A stretch of DNA of 37,684 bases from Bacteroidota bacterium (GTDB lineage: Bacteria; Bacteroidota; Bacteroidia; Chitinophagales; Chitinophagaceae), in contig JAFDYE010000176.1 of the NCBI GenBank assembly GCA_018267585.1, forward strand, positions 1 through 37,684. Direction: 5' to 3'. Below are positions 23,345 to 32,969 of the stretch, piece after piece (the first letter of the stretch is position 1; each line of letters opens with the position of its first letter). The position numbers and the translations under genes are program-made. Below the pieces are notes generated by a model. The model saw only the letters and a list, made by a program, of their open reading frames with translations, was not told the DNA's origin and ran no database searches.

Positions 23345-25771
23345 ATGGGCAATCGTAGAGAATTTATCAAAAAGGCGGCCATTCTTGCGGGAGGCACCGG
23401 TCTGAACGGTGCTTTTCCACAATCGATCCAGCGAGCTCTCGCCATCAATCCCGCTGCGGGCAGCACCTGGCTGGATGCAGAACACGTGGTCATCCTGATG
23501 CAGGAGAACCGATCATTCGACCATTGTTACGGAATGTTGCAGGGAGTCAGAGGGTACAGGGACCCCAGGGCTATTGCTCTACCCGGAGGCAATCCCGTAT
23601 GGCTGCAGACGAACGCAGAAGGGGAGGTCTATGCGCCTTTCAGATTGGATATCAAGGATACGAAGGCCACGTGGATGGGATCATTACCGCATTCGTGGAC
23701 GGACCAGGCAGATGCGCGCAACGAAGGAAAGTATGACCAGTGGCTGGTGGCCAAGCGATCGGGAAATAAAGATTTCGCTGCTATGCCGCTGACGATGGGC
23801 TATTATGACAGAAGGGACCTTCCTTTCTATTATTCGCTTGCGGATGCTTTTACGATAGCCGATCAAAATTTCTGTTCGTCGCTGACGGGAACTACTCCAA
23901 ACCGCCTGCATTTATGGACGGGCACCATCCGGGGCGAGGCGTCTGCGCGGGCACGGGTTCGCAACGAAGACACGGACTACGGGGTAGAGGCGTCGTGGGT
24001 CACTTTCCCCGAGCGGCTGGAGGATGCCGGCGTGAGCTGGCGGGTCTATCAGAATGAGCTGAGTGTCTATCAGGGCTTCCGCGACGAAGAGGAGGCTTGG
24101 CTGTCCAATTTTACCGACAATCCGCTCGAATGGTTCACGCAATACCAGGTCCGGTTCTCCCCGGCATATATGGACCATCTGCCGGAGATAGTTGCGGTTC
24201 TGAAGAAGGAGGTTGCCGGACTGGAGGCGAAGCTTGGTATGGCGCCTTCGGACGAGGCGGTCAAACGTCGGCTGGAAGAACGACAGGCCGTCCTGAAGAT
24301 CGTGGAGAAGGATATGGTTGAGCTTACGCCCGAGCGGCGGGAAAGTCTGTCTCAGCGGACGAAGGACCTGCATGCGAAAGCGTTCACCCGCAACAGTGGG
24401 GACCGGGATTTCCATTCGTTGGACAGCATGGGCTATATGGATGGAGACCGGGTCCGGGAGATGAAAGCGCCAAAAGGAGATGTATTATGGCAGTTCAGGA
24501 AGGACGCCGGGTCGGGCAGTCTTCCGACGGTGTCGTGGCTGGTGGCGCCGGAGAATTTTTCCGATCATCCCGGAGCGCCCTGGTATGGCGCCTGGTATGT
24601 CTCGGAAGTGCTGGATATACTGACAAAGAATCCAGAGGTCTGGAAGAAGACTATTCTTATCCTCTGCTATGACGAGAACGACGGCTACTTCGATCATGTC
24701 TCACCCTTCGTAGCACCGGACCCTGCCCGTCCGGAGACTGGCCTGGTTGGGGCGGGGATCGACGCGAAGCCGGAATATCATAGCCGGCAGGATGATCTGA
24801 AGCGGGTCAGCGAAAAAGATGCCAGGGGAGGTCCGATCGGGCTGGGGTACCGGGTGCCGCTGGTCGTCGCTTCGCCGTGGAGCCGGGGCGGCTATGTCAA
24901 TTCGCAGGTATTTGATCATACTTCCATATTGATGATGCTTGAGAAGCTGGTCAGGCATCGTACGGGTAAGGATGTCCGGGAGACGAATATCAGCGGGTGG
25001 CGGCGGGCGGTCTGTGGAGACCTGAGCACCATGTTCAGGCCTTACAATGGGGAGAAGATCGTGCTGCCGGAGCCGCTGGGGCTTGCGGAGACTTTGAAGG
25101 GGATCAACAAGGCGCAGTATCTCGGGCTTCCGATGGGATATAAGAAGCTGAGTGAAGAGGAGATAGCGGAGGCACGCCGGGAAGGACATAACTGGAAGGG
25201 ACTGCCGGACCAGGAGAGAGGGACGAGGAGGTCCTGTGCGCTGCCCTATCTGCTGGGGGCGTGGGTACGGGTGACGGATGGCAGCTGTGAGCTGGGAATG
25301 GAGGTCCGGGGTACCGCCGCGGCGCCTTTCACGGCGTATATGGGTGGAAGTATCCGTAACTATGCGGTCACATTCGGGGTGCTGACGGATCGCTACGTGC
25401 TGGAAGGCGGCAAATATGATCTGCGTGTATATGGACCCAACGGATGGTACTGGGAGATGAAGGGGGATGGGGGTGAACCAGACCACGGGATGCGGTTATG
25501 GATCGAGGATAGTAAGCTGATCATTGGGGTCGGGAGCGCGGGTGCGGGTCGTATATTGACGATCACGGACAATACATATGGAGAGGGGACGATGAGGCGA
25601 AAGCTGGATCGTCCAGACAAGGGCGGGGGATTTGGTGTACGTTTGCCTCTGCGGAAGCATCGCTGGTTCGATTATACGGTGCGGGTGGAGGGGGCTGATG
25701 GATTTCTGCGGCGGTTTGCGGGGAGGGTGGAGAATGGGCAGGAGGGGGTGACGGACCCGGCGATGGGGTGA
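23345..25771 (+). CDS. Phosphocholine-specific phospholipase C, Tat-exported
   Basis: The 808-residue protein begins with a twin-arginine signal (NRREFIKKAAILAGG), so it is exported folded. The phosphoesterase domain (about 45-560) carries ENRSFDH (54-60), the nucleophile region TGTTPNR (181-187; a Thr acts as nucleophile in PlcH-type enzymes) and the metal-binding DENDGYFDHVSP near 440. Two C-terminal DUF756 beta domains (about 635-715 and 720-800) are typical of non-hemolytic PlcN/PlcH enzymes. It should release phosphocholine or similar head groups from phosphatidylcholine or sphingomyelin. It is followed after 22 bases by the S10 peptidase and is probably co-transcribed with it. Confidence 0.93.
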   Translation: MGNRREFIKKAAILAGGTGLNGAFPQSIQRALAINPAAGSTWLDAEHVVILMQENRSFDHCYGMLQGVRGYRDPRAIALPGGNPVWLQTNAEGEVYAPFRLDIKDTKATWMGSLPHSWTDQADARNEGKYDQWLVAKRSGNKDFAAMPLTMGYYDRRDLPFYYSLADAFTIADQNFCSSLTGTTPNRLHLWTGTIRGEASARARVRNEDTDYGVEASWVTFPERLEDAGVSWRVYQNELSVYQGFRDEEEAWLSNFTDNPLEWFTQYQVRFSPAYMDHLPEIVAVLKKEVAGLEAKLGMAPSDEAVKRRLEERQAVLKIVEKDMVELTPERRESLSQRTKDLHAKAFTRNSGDRDFHSLDSMGYMDGDRVREMKAPKGDVLWQFRKDAGSGSLPTVSWLVAPENFSDHPGAPWYGAWYVSEVLDILTKNPEVWKKTILILCYDENDGYFDHVSPFVAPDPARPETGLVGAGIDAKPEYHSRQDDLKRVSEKDARGGPIGLGYRVPLVVASPWSRGGYVNSQVFDHTSILMMLEKLVRHRTGKDVRETNISGWRRAVCGDLSTMFRPYNGEKIVLPEPLGLAETLKGINKAQYLGLPMGYKKLSEEEIAEARREGHNWKGLPDQERGTRRSCALPYLLGAWVRVTDGSCELGMEVRGTAAAPFTAYMGGSIRNYAVTFGVLTDRYVLEGGKYDLRVYGPNGWYWEMKGDGGEPDHGMRLWIEDSKLIIGVGSAGAGRILTITDNTYGEGTMRRKLDRPDKGGGFGVRLPLRKHRWFDYTVRVEGADGFLRRFAGRVENGQEGVTDPAMG

Positions 25772-25793
25772 TGAAAAAAATAAATGTTAACAT

Positions 25794-27329
25794 ATGAGAA
25801 AAATTACGCTATTATTTGTTGTGATGCTGGGGGCGGCCGGCGGGTATGCACAGCGGAATGCTCCTGCTGCGGCGCCTCCGGCTACTCCGCCGGCAGAGAA
25901 GATGCCGCCCGGGAGCCGGGTGCTCAACATTGATTCGTCGGTGACGACCCATTCCCAGGTGACGATCAAGGGGCAGGTGGTTCCTTATGACGCTACGGCA
26001 GGGACTATGCCTGTATGGGACGAGGAAGGCAAGCCGATCGCCGGTGTCTTTTACACCTATTATGAACGGTCGGATGTCAAGGACCGTGCCGCGCGGCCGC
26101 TGGTCATTTCTTTCAACGGCGGACCCGGCACTCCGTCGGTGTGGATGGAGATCGGGTATACGGGGCCGCGCAGGCTGAACATCGACGACGAGGGATATCC
26201 CATTCAGCCTTATGGTGTGAAGGAGAACAACTGGTCGATCCTGGATGTTGCGGATATCGTCTATCTTGACCCGGTGAACACGGGTTTTTCCCGGGCTGTG
26301 AGCGCGTCTATCCCGACCTCACGTTTTTTTGGCGTCAATGAGGACATCAAATACCTGGCGCAGTGGATCGCGACGTTTGTCAGCCGCAAGAATCGCTGGG
26401 CCTCTCCGAAGTTCCTCATCGGGGAGAGCTATGGAACGACCAGGGCCTCCGGGCTTGCGCTCGAGCTGCAGGAGGCGCAGTGGATGTATCTCAATGGGGT
26501 TATTCTTGTCTCGCCCACCGTGCTGGGCATCGAACGGAGCGAGTTCGTGCAGGCGTCGCTGCGGGTGCCCTATTATGCTGCAACGGCCTGGTATCACAAG
26601 GCGCTGGGGCCGGATGAGCAGCGTCGCGACCTGACCGATCTGCTGCCGGAGGTAGAGAACTTTACGATCAACGAGCTGATACCTGCGCTGGCCAGGGGAG
26701 GGTTCCTGGAAGACGCGAAGAAGAAAGAGCTGGCGGCCAAAATGTCGAAGTATATCGGCTTGTCGGAAAAGGTGATCCTGCAGTCCAACCTTGTCATCCC
26801 GGCGAATTTCTTCTGGAAGGAATTGCTGAGGGATAAGGGTTATACGGTGGGCCGGCTGGATTCGCGCTACAAGGGCATCGACGAGAGTGATGCCGGTGAC
26901 AGCCCGGACTACAATGCCGAGCTGAATTCCTGGAATCATGCGTTCATGCCTGCGATGAATGTCTATTTGCGGGAGGAGCTGCACTACAAGACCGATCTCA
27001 ATTATTATTTATTCGGGCCTGTGCGGCCCTGGAATAACCAGAACGATCATACGGGTGAGAATCTGCGGAAGGCGATCGCGGAGAATCCTTTCCTGCACCT
27101 GATGATACAGTCCGGCTACTATGATGGTGCCTGCGATTATTTCAATGCGAAATACAGTCTCTGGCAGCTGGACCCTTCGGGCAAGCTGAAGGACCGTCTG
27201 ACCTGGGAGGGATACCGCAGCGGGCATATGATGTATTTGCGGAAGCCCGATCTGGAGGCTGCGACGGAAAGCCTGAGGAAGTTCATAAAGGGTGCGTTGC
27301 CCAAGCCGGGGGAGCCTGCGAAGTATTAA
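25794..27329 (+). CDS. Secreted S10 family serine carboxypeptidase
   Basis: The 511-residue protein has a signal peptide (MRKITLLFVVMLGAAGGYAQ) and an Ala/Pro-rich linker (22-40). The oxyanion region is SFNGGPGTPS (106-115), the nucleophile is S212 in GESYGT, the Asp is probably D448 in DGACDYFNA, and the His is H478 in SGHMMY. This is the serine carboxypeptidase fold. It removes C-terminal residues from peptides, probably in the periplasm. It lies directly behind the phospholipase C gene. A hairpin after the stop may serve as its transcript end. The role of pairing with a phospholipase is unclear. Confidence 0.92.
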   Translation: MRKITLLFVVMLGAAGGYAQRNAPAAAPPATPPAEKMPPGSRVLNIDSSVTTHSQVTIKGQVVPYDATAGTMPVWDEEGKPIAGVFYTYYERSDVKDRAARPLVISFNGGPGTPSVWMEIGYTGPRRLNIDDEGYPIQPYGVKENNWSILDVADIVYLDPVNTGFSRAVSASIPTSRFFGVNEDIKYLAQWIATFVSRKNRWASPKFLIGESYGTTRASGLALELQEAQWMYLNGVILVSPTVLGIERSEFVQASLRVPYYAATAWYHKALGPDEQRRDLTDLLPEVENFTINELIPALARGGFLEDAKKKELAAKMSKYIGLSEKVILQSNLVIPANFFWKELLRDKGYTVGRLDSRYKGIDESDAGDSPDYNAELNSWNHAFMPAMNVYLREELHYKTDLNYYLFGPVRPWNNQNDHTGENLRKAIAENPFLHLMIQSGYYDGACDYFNAKYSLWQLDPSGKLKDRLTWEGYRSGHMMYLRKPDLEAATESLRKFIKGALPKPGEPAKY

Positions 27330-27332
27330 GAT

Positions 27333-27362
27333 GCGGATCGACGCGCTAGCGTGTTGATCTGC
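27333..27362 (+). terminator. Long GU-containing hairpin between convergent genes, terminator-like
   Basis: Fourteen bases (27333-27346) can pair with 27349-27362 on the plus-strand RNA, with four G-U pairs; the innermost pairs must open to form a loop. It starts three bases after the S10 stop and covers the TAG stop (27346-27348) of the convergent oxidoreductase gene. No T-run follows on either strand, so it is terminator-like only. The minus-strand RNA would have A-C mismatches at the G-U positions. Confidence 0.4.
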
Positions 27363-29640
27363 GAAGATGGACAAGGACAAGTTTGGACACGGGTGTATTG
27401 CTTTTTTCGGCGACGGTGTCGATCGGTACGAGCACGTTCGTCTCGGGATAATACGTCGCGGCGCAGCTCCGCGGGATGGGATATGGAATGACTACGAAAC
27501 GGTGTGCGACGCGCTCGATGCCTCCGTGGTGATTATATATATCTACGATATCGCCATTGACGAGGTTCTGTTCCTGCATGTCGGCCTCGTTGAGGAAGAT
27601 GACGCGTCGTTCGTTGTATACACCCCGGTAGCGATCGGTGAGTCCGTAGATGGTTGTGTTGAACTGGTCGTGGCTGCGGATCGTCATCATCATTAGCTGG
27701 CCTTTTTCCAGCGGGATCTCGCGGGGGTTGGCGATGTTGAAATGCGCTTTCCCGTCGGGAGTGGCGAATTTGCCTTCGCGGGCGCTGTTGGGGAGATAAA
27801 AGCCGCCCGGCTGGCGGACGCGGAGATTGTAGCTGGCGAATCCGGGGATGGTGCGTTCGATGTCATCACGGACATTGTCGTAGTCGGTGAGGTATTTATC
27901 CCAATTGATCTTTGTTCTTTGGCCCAGTGTGGCTTTTGCGAGGCGGCAGACGATGGCGGGTTCGCTGAGCAGGTGTTCGCTGACGGGGTTCAGCACGCCC
28001 CGGGACGACTGCACGACACCCATCGAATTTTCGCAGGATACGAATTGTTCGTGGCCGCCGGTGAGGTCGCGGTCGCTGCGTGCCAGGCAGGGAAGGATGT
28101 AGGCCTCTTCGCCGTGTATCAGGTGGCTGCGGTTGAGCTTCGTGGATACGTGTACGGTGAGCCGGCTTCTGCGGAGGGCTTCTGCGGTATAGTTCGTGTC
28201 GGGGGTGGCGGAAAGGAAATTGCCGCCCATTGCAAAGAACACGGTGGCCTTTCTTTCGTACAGCGCCCTGATCGAGTTGACGACGTCATAGCCGTTTTGC
28301 CGGGGCGGTTCGAAACCAAAGTTATCACGGAGGCAGTTCAGGAGCTTCTCTGTGGGTCTTTCCCAGATGCCGACGGTGCGGTCGCCCTGGACATTGCTGT
28401 GGCCGCGTACGGGGCAGGTGCCTGCGCCGGGCTTGCCGATGCTGCCCTTGAGCAGGAGGAGGTTGGTGATCTCTTTTATTGTGTCGACGGCATTGGTGTG
28501 CTGGGTCAGCCCCATGGCCCAGCAGATAATGATCTTCTTTTTATCTTTTATCATTTCGGCGGCCTTGCCGATCTCATCGATGGAGAGGCCGCAGTTGCGG
28601 GCGAGGTCGGGAAGCGAGACCTGTTTGAGGTGCGCCATAAATTCGCCATAGCCGGTGGTCTGGTCGCGGATGAATTCGGTGTCGAAGACGGAGCCCGGCG
28701 CCTTTTCTTCTTCCAGCCACAGCAGCAGCTCGATGGCCTGCAGGAGGGCCATGTCACCGTTGAGCTTTACGGGAAGGTAGAGGTCGGTCAGCGGAGTGGC
28801 CAGCCCGAGGAGACCTTTTACCTGCTGGGGGTTGTTGAAGGCCATCAGGCCTGTTTCCGGCAGGGGGTTGACGGAAATTATTTTTCCACCGTTGTCTTTT
28901 GCCTTTTGGAGGGCTGTAAGCATGCGAGGCGCGTTGGTACCGGGGTTTTGTCCCATGATGATGATCAGCTCTGCGATGTGCAGGTCTTCGAGCGTGACGG
29001 ATCCTTTGCCGATGCCGACTGTTTCGAGCAGGGCCACGCCGCTGGACTCGTGGCACATATTGCTGCAGTCGGGCAGGTTGTTGGTGCCATATTCCCGTGC
29101 GAACAGCTGGTAGAGGAAGGCGGCTTCGTTGCTGGTGCGGCCGGAGGTATAGAAGATGGCTTCGTTGGGAGAGTCGAGGCTGTTGAGGGTCCGGCCGATA
29201 TGCCGGAAAGCATCGTCCCAGGAGACCGGCTGGTAGTGGGTTGCGCCTTTGGGGAGATACATGGGCTGGGCGATGCGGCCCTGGCTGCCCAGTTCGAAGT
29301 CAGTCATGGCTGCGAGCCGGGCTATGCTGTGTTCTTCGAAGAATTTGGGGGTGAGTCTTTTTGTCGTCGTCTCTTCGGCGACGGCCTTGGCGCCGTTCTC
29401 GCAGTATTCGGCTATGCCCGAGCGTTCGTCGTCCGGGTCGGGCCAGGCGCATGAGGGGCAGTCGTAGCCGCCTTTCTGGTTGAGGCGGGCGAGGGCCTTC
29501 AGGCCGCGGGCGAGGCCTGCTTCGCCAATGACGTGGCGGAAGCTGGAGACGATAGCGGGGAGGCCGACGGCGTCTTTTTTTATCTTCTTTTGATGAAGGT
29601 GGTTGAGTTGATCGGGACTTTCGGCTGATGGTTGTTCCAT
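27346..29640 (-). CDS. FdhF/YdeP family molybdopterin oxidoreductase (formate dehydrogenase alpha-like)
   Basis: The 764-residue cytosolic protein is of the YdeP type. The N-terminal motif DCPSCAWPDP (C61, C64) and C80 in EYCENGAKAVAEE are family markers for the FeS region; only three clustered cysteines are seen, not the usual four. Molybdopterin-binding blocks follow (FYTSGRTSNEAAF, LPDCSNMCHESSG with C196 as a possible Mo ligand, IIMGQNPGTNAPRM). The C-terminal dinucleotide-binding domain includes LMMMTIRSHDQFNTTIYG. The reaction is unproven for the family; formate oxidation or an acid- or oxidative-stress role has been suggested. The gene follows fdhD with a one-base gap, consistent with FdhD-dependent sulfuration of its cofactor. 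No electron-transfer subunit is encoded nearby. Confidence 0.9.
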   Translation of the reverse strand: MEQPSAESPDQLNHLHQKKIKKDAVGLPAIVSSFRHVIGEAGLARGLKALARLNQKGGYDCPSCAWPDPDDERSGIAEYCENGAKAVAEETTTKRLTPKFFEEHSIARLAAMTDFELGSQGRIAQPMYLPKGATHYQPVSWDDAFRHIGRTLNSLDSPNEAIFYTSGRTSNEAAFLYQLFAREYGTNNLPDCSNMCHESSGVALLETVGIGKGSVTLEDLHIAELIIIMGQNPGTNAPRMLTALQKAKDNGGKIISVNPLPETGLMAFNNPQQVKGLLGLATPLTDLYLPVKLNGDMALLQAIELLLWLEEEKAPGSVFDTEFIRDQTTGYGEFMAHLKQVSLPDLARNCGLSIDEIGKAAEMIKDKKKIIICWAMGLTQHTNAVDTIKEITNLLLLKGSIGKPGAGTCPVRGHSNVQGDRTVGIWERPTEKLLNCLRDNFGFEPPRQNGYDVVNSIRALYERKATVFFAMGGNFLSATPDTNYTAEALRRSRLTVHVSTKLNRSHLIHGEEAYILPCLARSDRDLTGGHEQFVSCENSMGVVQSSRGVLNPVSEHLLSEPAIVCRLAKATLGQRTKINWDKYLTDYDNVRDDIERTIPGFASYNLRVRQPGGFYLPNSAREGKFATPDGKAHFNIANPREIPLEKGQLMMMTIRSHDQFNTTIYGLTDRYRGVYNERRVIFLNEADMQEQNLVNGDIVDIYNHHGGIERVAHRFVVIPYPIPRSCAATYYPETNVLVPIDTVAEKSNTPVSKLVLVHLRRSTR

Positions 29641-29641
29641 A

Positions 29642-30511
29642 TTATATGCTGATGCGGCGTGCGCCGGAATAGATGTTGAATCGTTGTTCTCTTAGAAAGC
29701 CTATGAGGGTGATATCGGATTCTTCGGCCGTCTGCACGGCCAGGCTGGAAGGGGGGCCGATCGCTGCTATTATTTTGATCCCGGCCATGGCGGCTTTCTG
29801 GATGAGCTCAAAGCAGGCGCGGCCGGAGAGCAGGAGAATGGTGTCTGTTAAAGGGAGCAGGTTGTCCTGCACTGCGTGGCCGATCAGCTTGTCGACGGCG
29901 TTGTGGCGGCCGATGTCCTCCCGGAGCGAAAGGATCAGCCCCGAGCGGTTAAAAAGGGCGGCGGCGTGAAGTCCCCCGGTAGTCTCGAAAATGCTTTGTT
30001 CCTGGCGGAGCATCGGTGGGAGCCCGTAAAGGACCTGAGCTTCGACCGGGGCCTGCGTCTCTCTTTGTGATGCTTCCGGACCGATGACGTTACGCAGCGC
30101 TTCGATGGAGGTCTTTCCGCATACGCCACAGCTGGAGCTGGTATAAAAATGGCGTTGGAGGCGGTTGATGTCCGGGGTAATGGTCTCGTGCAGGCTGACC
30201 TTAATCCTATTTTCGCCTGTGGTCACCGATGCTATGGCTGATGCACCGGGAAGGATAGCTTCTGTGAACAGAAAGCCGACGGCCAGTTCGATGTCCTGAC
30301 CGGGAGTTCGCATGGTAACGGATATATTTTGCTGACAGCGGGCGGCGGCAGGGCCATATTCGAGGCTGATTTCCAACGGTTCTTCAATTGCGACGGGGTC
30401 AGCGACCCGCAGGGGTGCGCCGTCGCCGGTTATCTTTTGCACAGGTAGCAGGGCGACCCCGCTGGCCTTGCTGCCGAAGGGGACGGGTGGTATCGCTGAA
30501 AGATTGGGCAT
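29642..30511 (-). CDS. fdhD: Formate dehydrogenase accessory sulfurtransferase FdhD
   Basis: The 289-residue protein has the FdhD core: EEPLEISL, the RTPGQDIELAVGFLFTEAI block, and the sulfur-transferring cysteines C128 and C131 in SSSCGVCGK. The C-terminal FSRED-like region includes LSLREDIGRHNAVDKLIGHA and SGRACFELIQKAAMAGI. FdhD carries sulfur from IscS to the molybdenum cofactor before it enters formate dehydrogenase. Its stop lies one base before the ATG of the YdeP-type oxidoreductase, so the pair forms an operon in which this enzyme matures its neighbour. Confidence 0.95.
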   Translation of the reverse strand: MPNLSAIPPVPFGSKASGVALLPVQKITGDGAPLRVADPVAIEEPLEISLEYGPAAARCQQNISVTMRTPGQDIELAVGFLFTEAILPGASAIASVTTGENRIKVSLHETITPDINRLQRHFYTSSSCGVCGKTSIEALRNVIGPEASQRETQAPVEAQVLYGLPPMLRQEQSIFETTGGLHAAALFNRSGLILSLREDIGRHNAVDKLIGHAVQDNLLPLTDTILLLSGRACFELIQKAAMAGIKIIAAIGPPSSLAVQTAEESDITLIGFLREQRFNIYSGARRISI

Positions 30512-30576
30512 ATCACTAAGTTACGCAAAAATCGGGCGAAGGGCTCGCGGGATGGAATTATACAGTAAATTAGGGA

Positions 30577-32925
30577 ATGAATAGACTGCTTGTGCCCCTT
30601 GTGACTATCGCCGGGCTTGTCTTGCCGGTGATCACTTTTGGCCAGCTATCTGCTGCTGGTCCATCTTATTCCGCAGAGGAGATACGCCGTTACGAGACGG
30701 AGGCGAAGGCTGTGACGATCATCCGGGATGACTGGGGGGTGCCGCATATCTATGGGAAAACGGATGCGGAGACCGTTTTTGGTCTGATGTACGTGGAGTG
30801 TCAGACTGATTTCAGCCGTGTGGAGAAGAACTACCTGGAGATGTTGGGCCGGCAGGCGGAAGCGTATGGAGAGAACTACCTGTACACGGATGTGATGATG
30901 CGGCTGGTCTATGACAGCGCGCAGGCGGTTGCGGACTATGAGAAGAGTCCTGCCTGGATGCACAAGCTGCTGGATGCTTTTGCTGACGGCGTCAACTATT
31001 ATCTCTATAGGCATCCTGAGATAAAACCGCTGGTGCTGCGAAGATTTCAGCCCTGGTATGCGCTGATGTTTACGGATGGCAGCGTTTCTGCAACGAGTCT
31101 GGGAGGGGTTCGGTTGGATGAGATCAGGAATTTTTATAGTAAGAATCCGGTGACGGGAGTGACTGCTGCCCACAAGGTGTCGGCGATAGAGCGGATGGTC
31201 CTGGCGGACCGGGGGATACTGGCGCCGGCGGTGGAATCGCAGGCGGGTACCGGGGTTTTGGGAGGAGATGGGTTGGGGAGTGACGGTTTAAACGATCAAC
31301 CTGCGGTGGCCGGGCAGGACGAGGAGAAGGGCTCTAACGGTTTTGCACTGGCGGGTTTCCGGACGGCGTCAGAGGCGACGGAGCTCTATATTAATCCGCA
31401 CGTACCCTTTTACTTCAGGATGGAGGTTCAGCTGGTGAGTGAAGAAGGACTGAACGTGTACGGGGCAGTGACCTGGGGGCAGTTCTTTATCTACCAGGGG
31501 TTCAATGCACACTGTGGATGGATGCATACCTCGAGCTATGCCGACGTGGCCGACCTGTATGAAGAGAGGGTGAGTCAGGGGGACAAGGGCTGGGTCTATG
31601 CCTACGAAGGGCAGAAAAAGCCGGTGACGACGAAACCGTTCACTATCTTCTATAAAAAGGACAGCGGCCTGCAGTCTCTGGCGGTGACCGGGCTCTATAC
31701 CCATCATGGTCCGGTGATGGCCAGCCGGGATGGAAAATGGCTGAGTCTCCGGGAATACAACCGTTCGCTGAATGCGCTGATGGAAGCCTGGCAAATCACA
31801 AAGGCGAATACCTTCGAAGAATACAAGAAGGCGATGGACCTTCGCGCCAATACGACCAACAACACGGTCTATGCGGATGATCAGGGCAATATCGCCTACT
31901 GGCATGGTAACTTTATGCCTAAGCGGGACCCTACCTACGACTGGTCGTTGCCGGTAGATGGTTCCATCGCTGCTACGGAATGGAAGGGTTTGCATGAGCT
32001 GGACGAGATCGTACACGTTTACAATCCTGCAACGGGGTGGATACAGAATTGCAATTCCACGCCTTACAGCCTTTCGGGGAACAGCAGCCCCGAACGAAAT
32101 AAATATCCGGCATATATGGCTCCCGACGGCGAGAATTTTCGTGCTCTGAATGCGGTCCGGTTGTTGAGCGGCGCGTCCGAATTTACGCTGGACAGCCTTA
32201 TAAGTAAGGGGTACGACCGGTACCTGATGGCATTTGACGTCCTATTGCCGGCATTGTTCGAAGCGTATGCTTCGGCGCCTGATTCCACGAAAAGGAATCT
32301 ACAGGAGCCAATATCCGTCCTGCAGCGATGGGATCGCCGTTCGGACACCAGGTCGGTTGCAACGACCCTGGCGGTGGAGTGGGGGACCAGGATGATGCAG
32401 TATATGCCACGCCCCAGGACCTCTGAAGAGGCGTCGAATGCCGTAGGAAATATACAGGCTGAGCTGGAACATTCTACCGCAGCCCAGAAGACCGGCGAAT
32501 TGAGTGCGGTGATCAACGAGCTGAAAAAACAATATGGTACGTGGAGGGTCAACTGGGGTGACCGGTGCCGTTATCAACGGCTGACCGGAAAGATCGTGGA
32601 GACCTATGACGACGCGAAGCCCAGCCTTGCGGTGGGGCTGGCGCCTTCTTCTTTTGGCGCGCTGCCGTCCTATGTGAGCCGGGTTATGCCGGATACGAAG
32701 AAGCGGTATGGGTATTCGGGTAATAGTTTTATTGCTGCGGTGGAGTTTGGAAAGAAGGTCAGGGCAAAGACGATCGTGACCGGAGGGGAGAGCAGTGATC
32801 CTGCATCGCCGCATTTCTCGGATCAGGCGACGATGTATCTTTTCGGGATATTTAAAGACGTGCTATTTTATAAGGAGGATGTGCTGAAGAATGTGGAGAA
32901 GAAGTATCAACCGGGAGAGGAGTGA
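30577..32925 (+). CDS. Penicillin acylase family (Ntn-hydrolase) exported amidase
   Basis: The 782-residue precursor has a signal peptide (about 1-23, ending FGQ). The alpha chain begins near VTIIRDDWGVPHIYGKTDAE, typical of the penicillin amidase family. The Ntn nucleophile is S253, after G252 in EKGSNGFALAG, where self-cleavage would create the beta chain. Further blocks include INPHVPF, NAHCGWMHT and HHGPVM. A long linker of low-complexity Gly/Asp residues (about 218-250) precedes the cleavage point. Relatives hydrolyse beta-lactams, acyl-homoserine lactones or other N-acyl compounds in the periplasm, so the substrate is open. It is a single gene with a strong terminator downstream. Confidence 0.92.
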   Translation: MNRLLVPLVTIAGLVLPVITFGQLSAAGPSYSAEEIRRYETEAKAVTIIRDDWGVPHIYGKTDAETVFGLMYVECQTDFSRVEKNYLEMLGRQAEAYGENYLYTDVMMRLVYDSAQAVADYEKSPAWMHKLLDAFADGVNYYLYRHPEIKPLVLRRFQPWYALMFTDGSVSATSLGGVRLDEIRNFYSKNPVTGVTAAHKVSAIERMVLADRGILAPAVESQAGTGVLGGDGLGSDGLNDQPAVAGQDEEKGSNGFALAGFRTASEATELYINPHVPFYFRMEVQLVSEEGLNVYGAVTWGQFFIYQGFNAHCGWMHTSSYADVADLYEERVSQGDKGWVYAYEGQKKPVTTKPFTIFYKKDSGLQSLAVTGLYTHHGPVMASRDGKWLSLREYNRSLNALMEAWQITKANTFEEYKKAMDLRANTTNNTVYADDQGNIAYWHGNFMPKRDPTYDWSLPVDGSIAATEWKGLHELDEIVHVYNPATGWIQNCNSTPYSLSGNSSPERNKYPAYMAPDGENFRALNAVRLLSGASEFTLDSLISKGYDRYLMAFDVLLPALFEAYASAPDSTKRNLQEPISVLQRWDRRSDTRSVATTLAVEWGTRMMQYMPRPRTSEEASNAVGNIQAELEHSTAAQKTGELSAVINELKKQYGTWRVNWGDRCRYQRLTGKIVETYDDAKPSLAVGLAPSSFGALPSYVSRVMPDTKKRYGYSGNSFIAAVEFGKKVRAKTIVTGGESSDPASPHFSDQATMYLFGIFKDVLFYKEDVLKNVEKKYQPGEE

Positions 32926-32943
32926 TAAAGTCGCTACGCGGTA

Positions 32944-32969
32944 GCCCTGCTGCGCAGGGCATTTTTTTG
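32944..32969 (+). terminator. Intrinsic terminator after the acylase gene
   Basis: The stem GCCCTGC (32944-32950) with GCAGGGC (32954-32960) around a 3-base loop is followed by ATTTTTTTG (32961-32969). It lies 18 bases after the acylase stop and is a classic Rho-independent terminator. Confidence 0.88.

Noticed and set aside
27742-29454. Long plus-strand open frame (570 codons) opposite the molybdopterin oxidoreductase
   Set aside because: It is the antisense shadow of a clear FdhF/YdeP gene; high GC at third codon positions keeps the opposite frame open. No family motifs are present.
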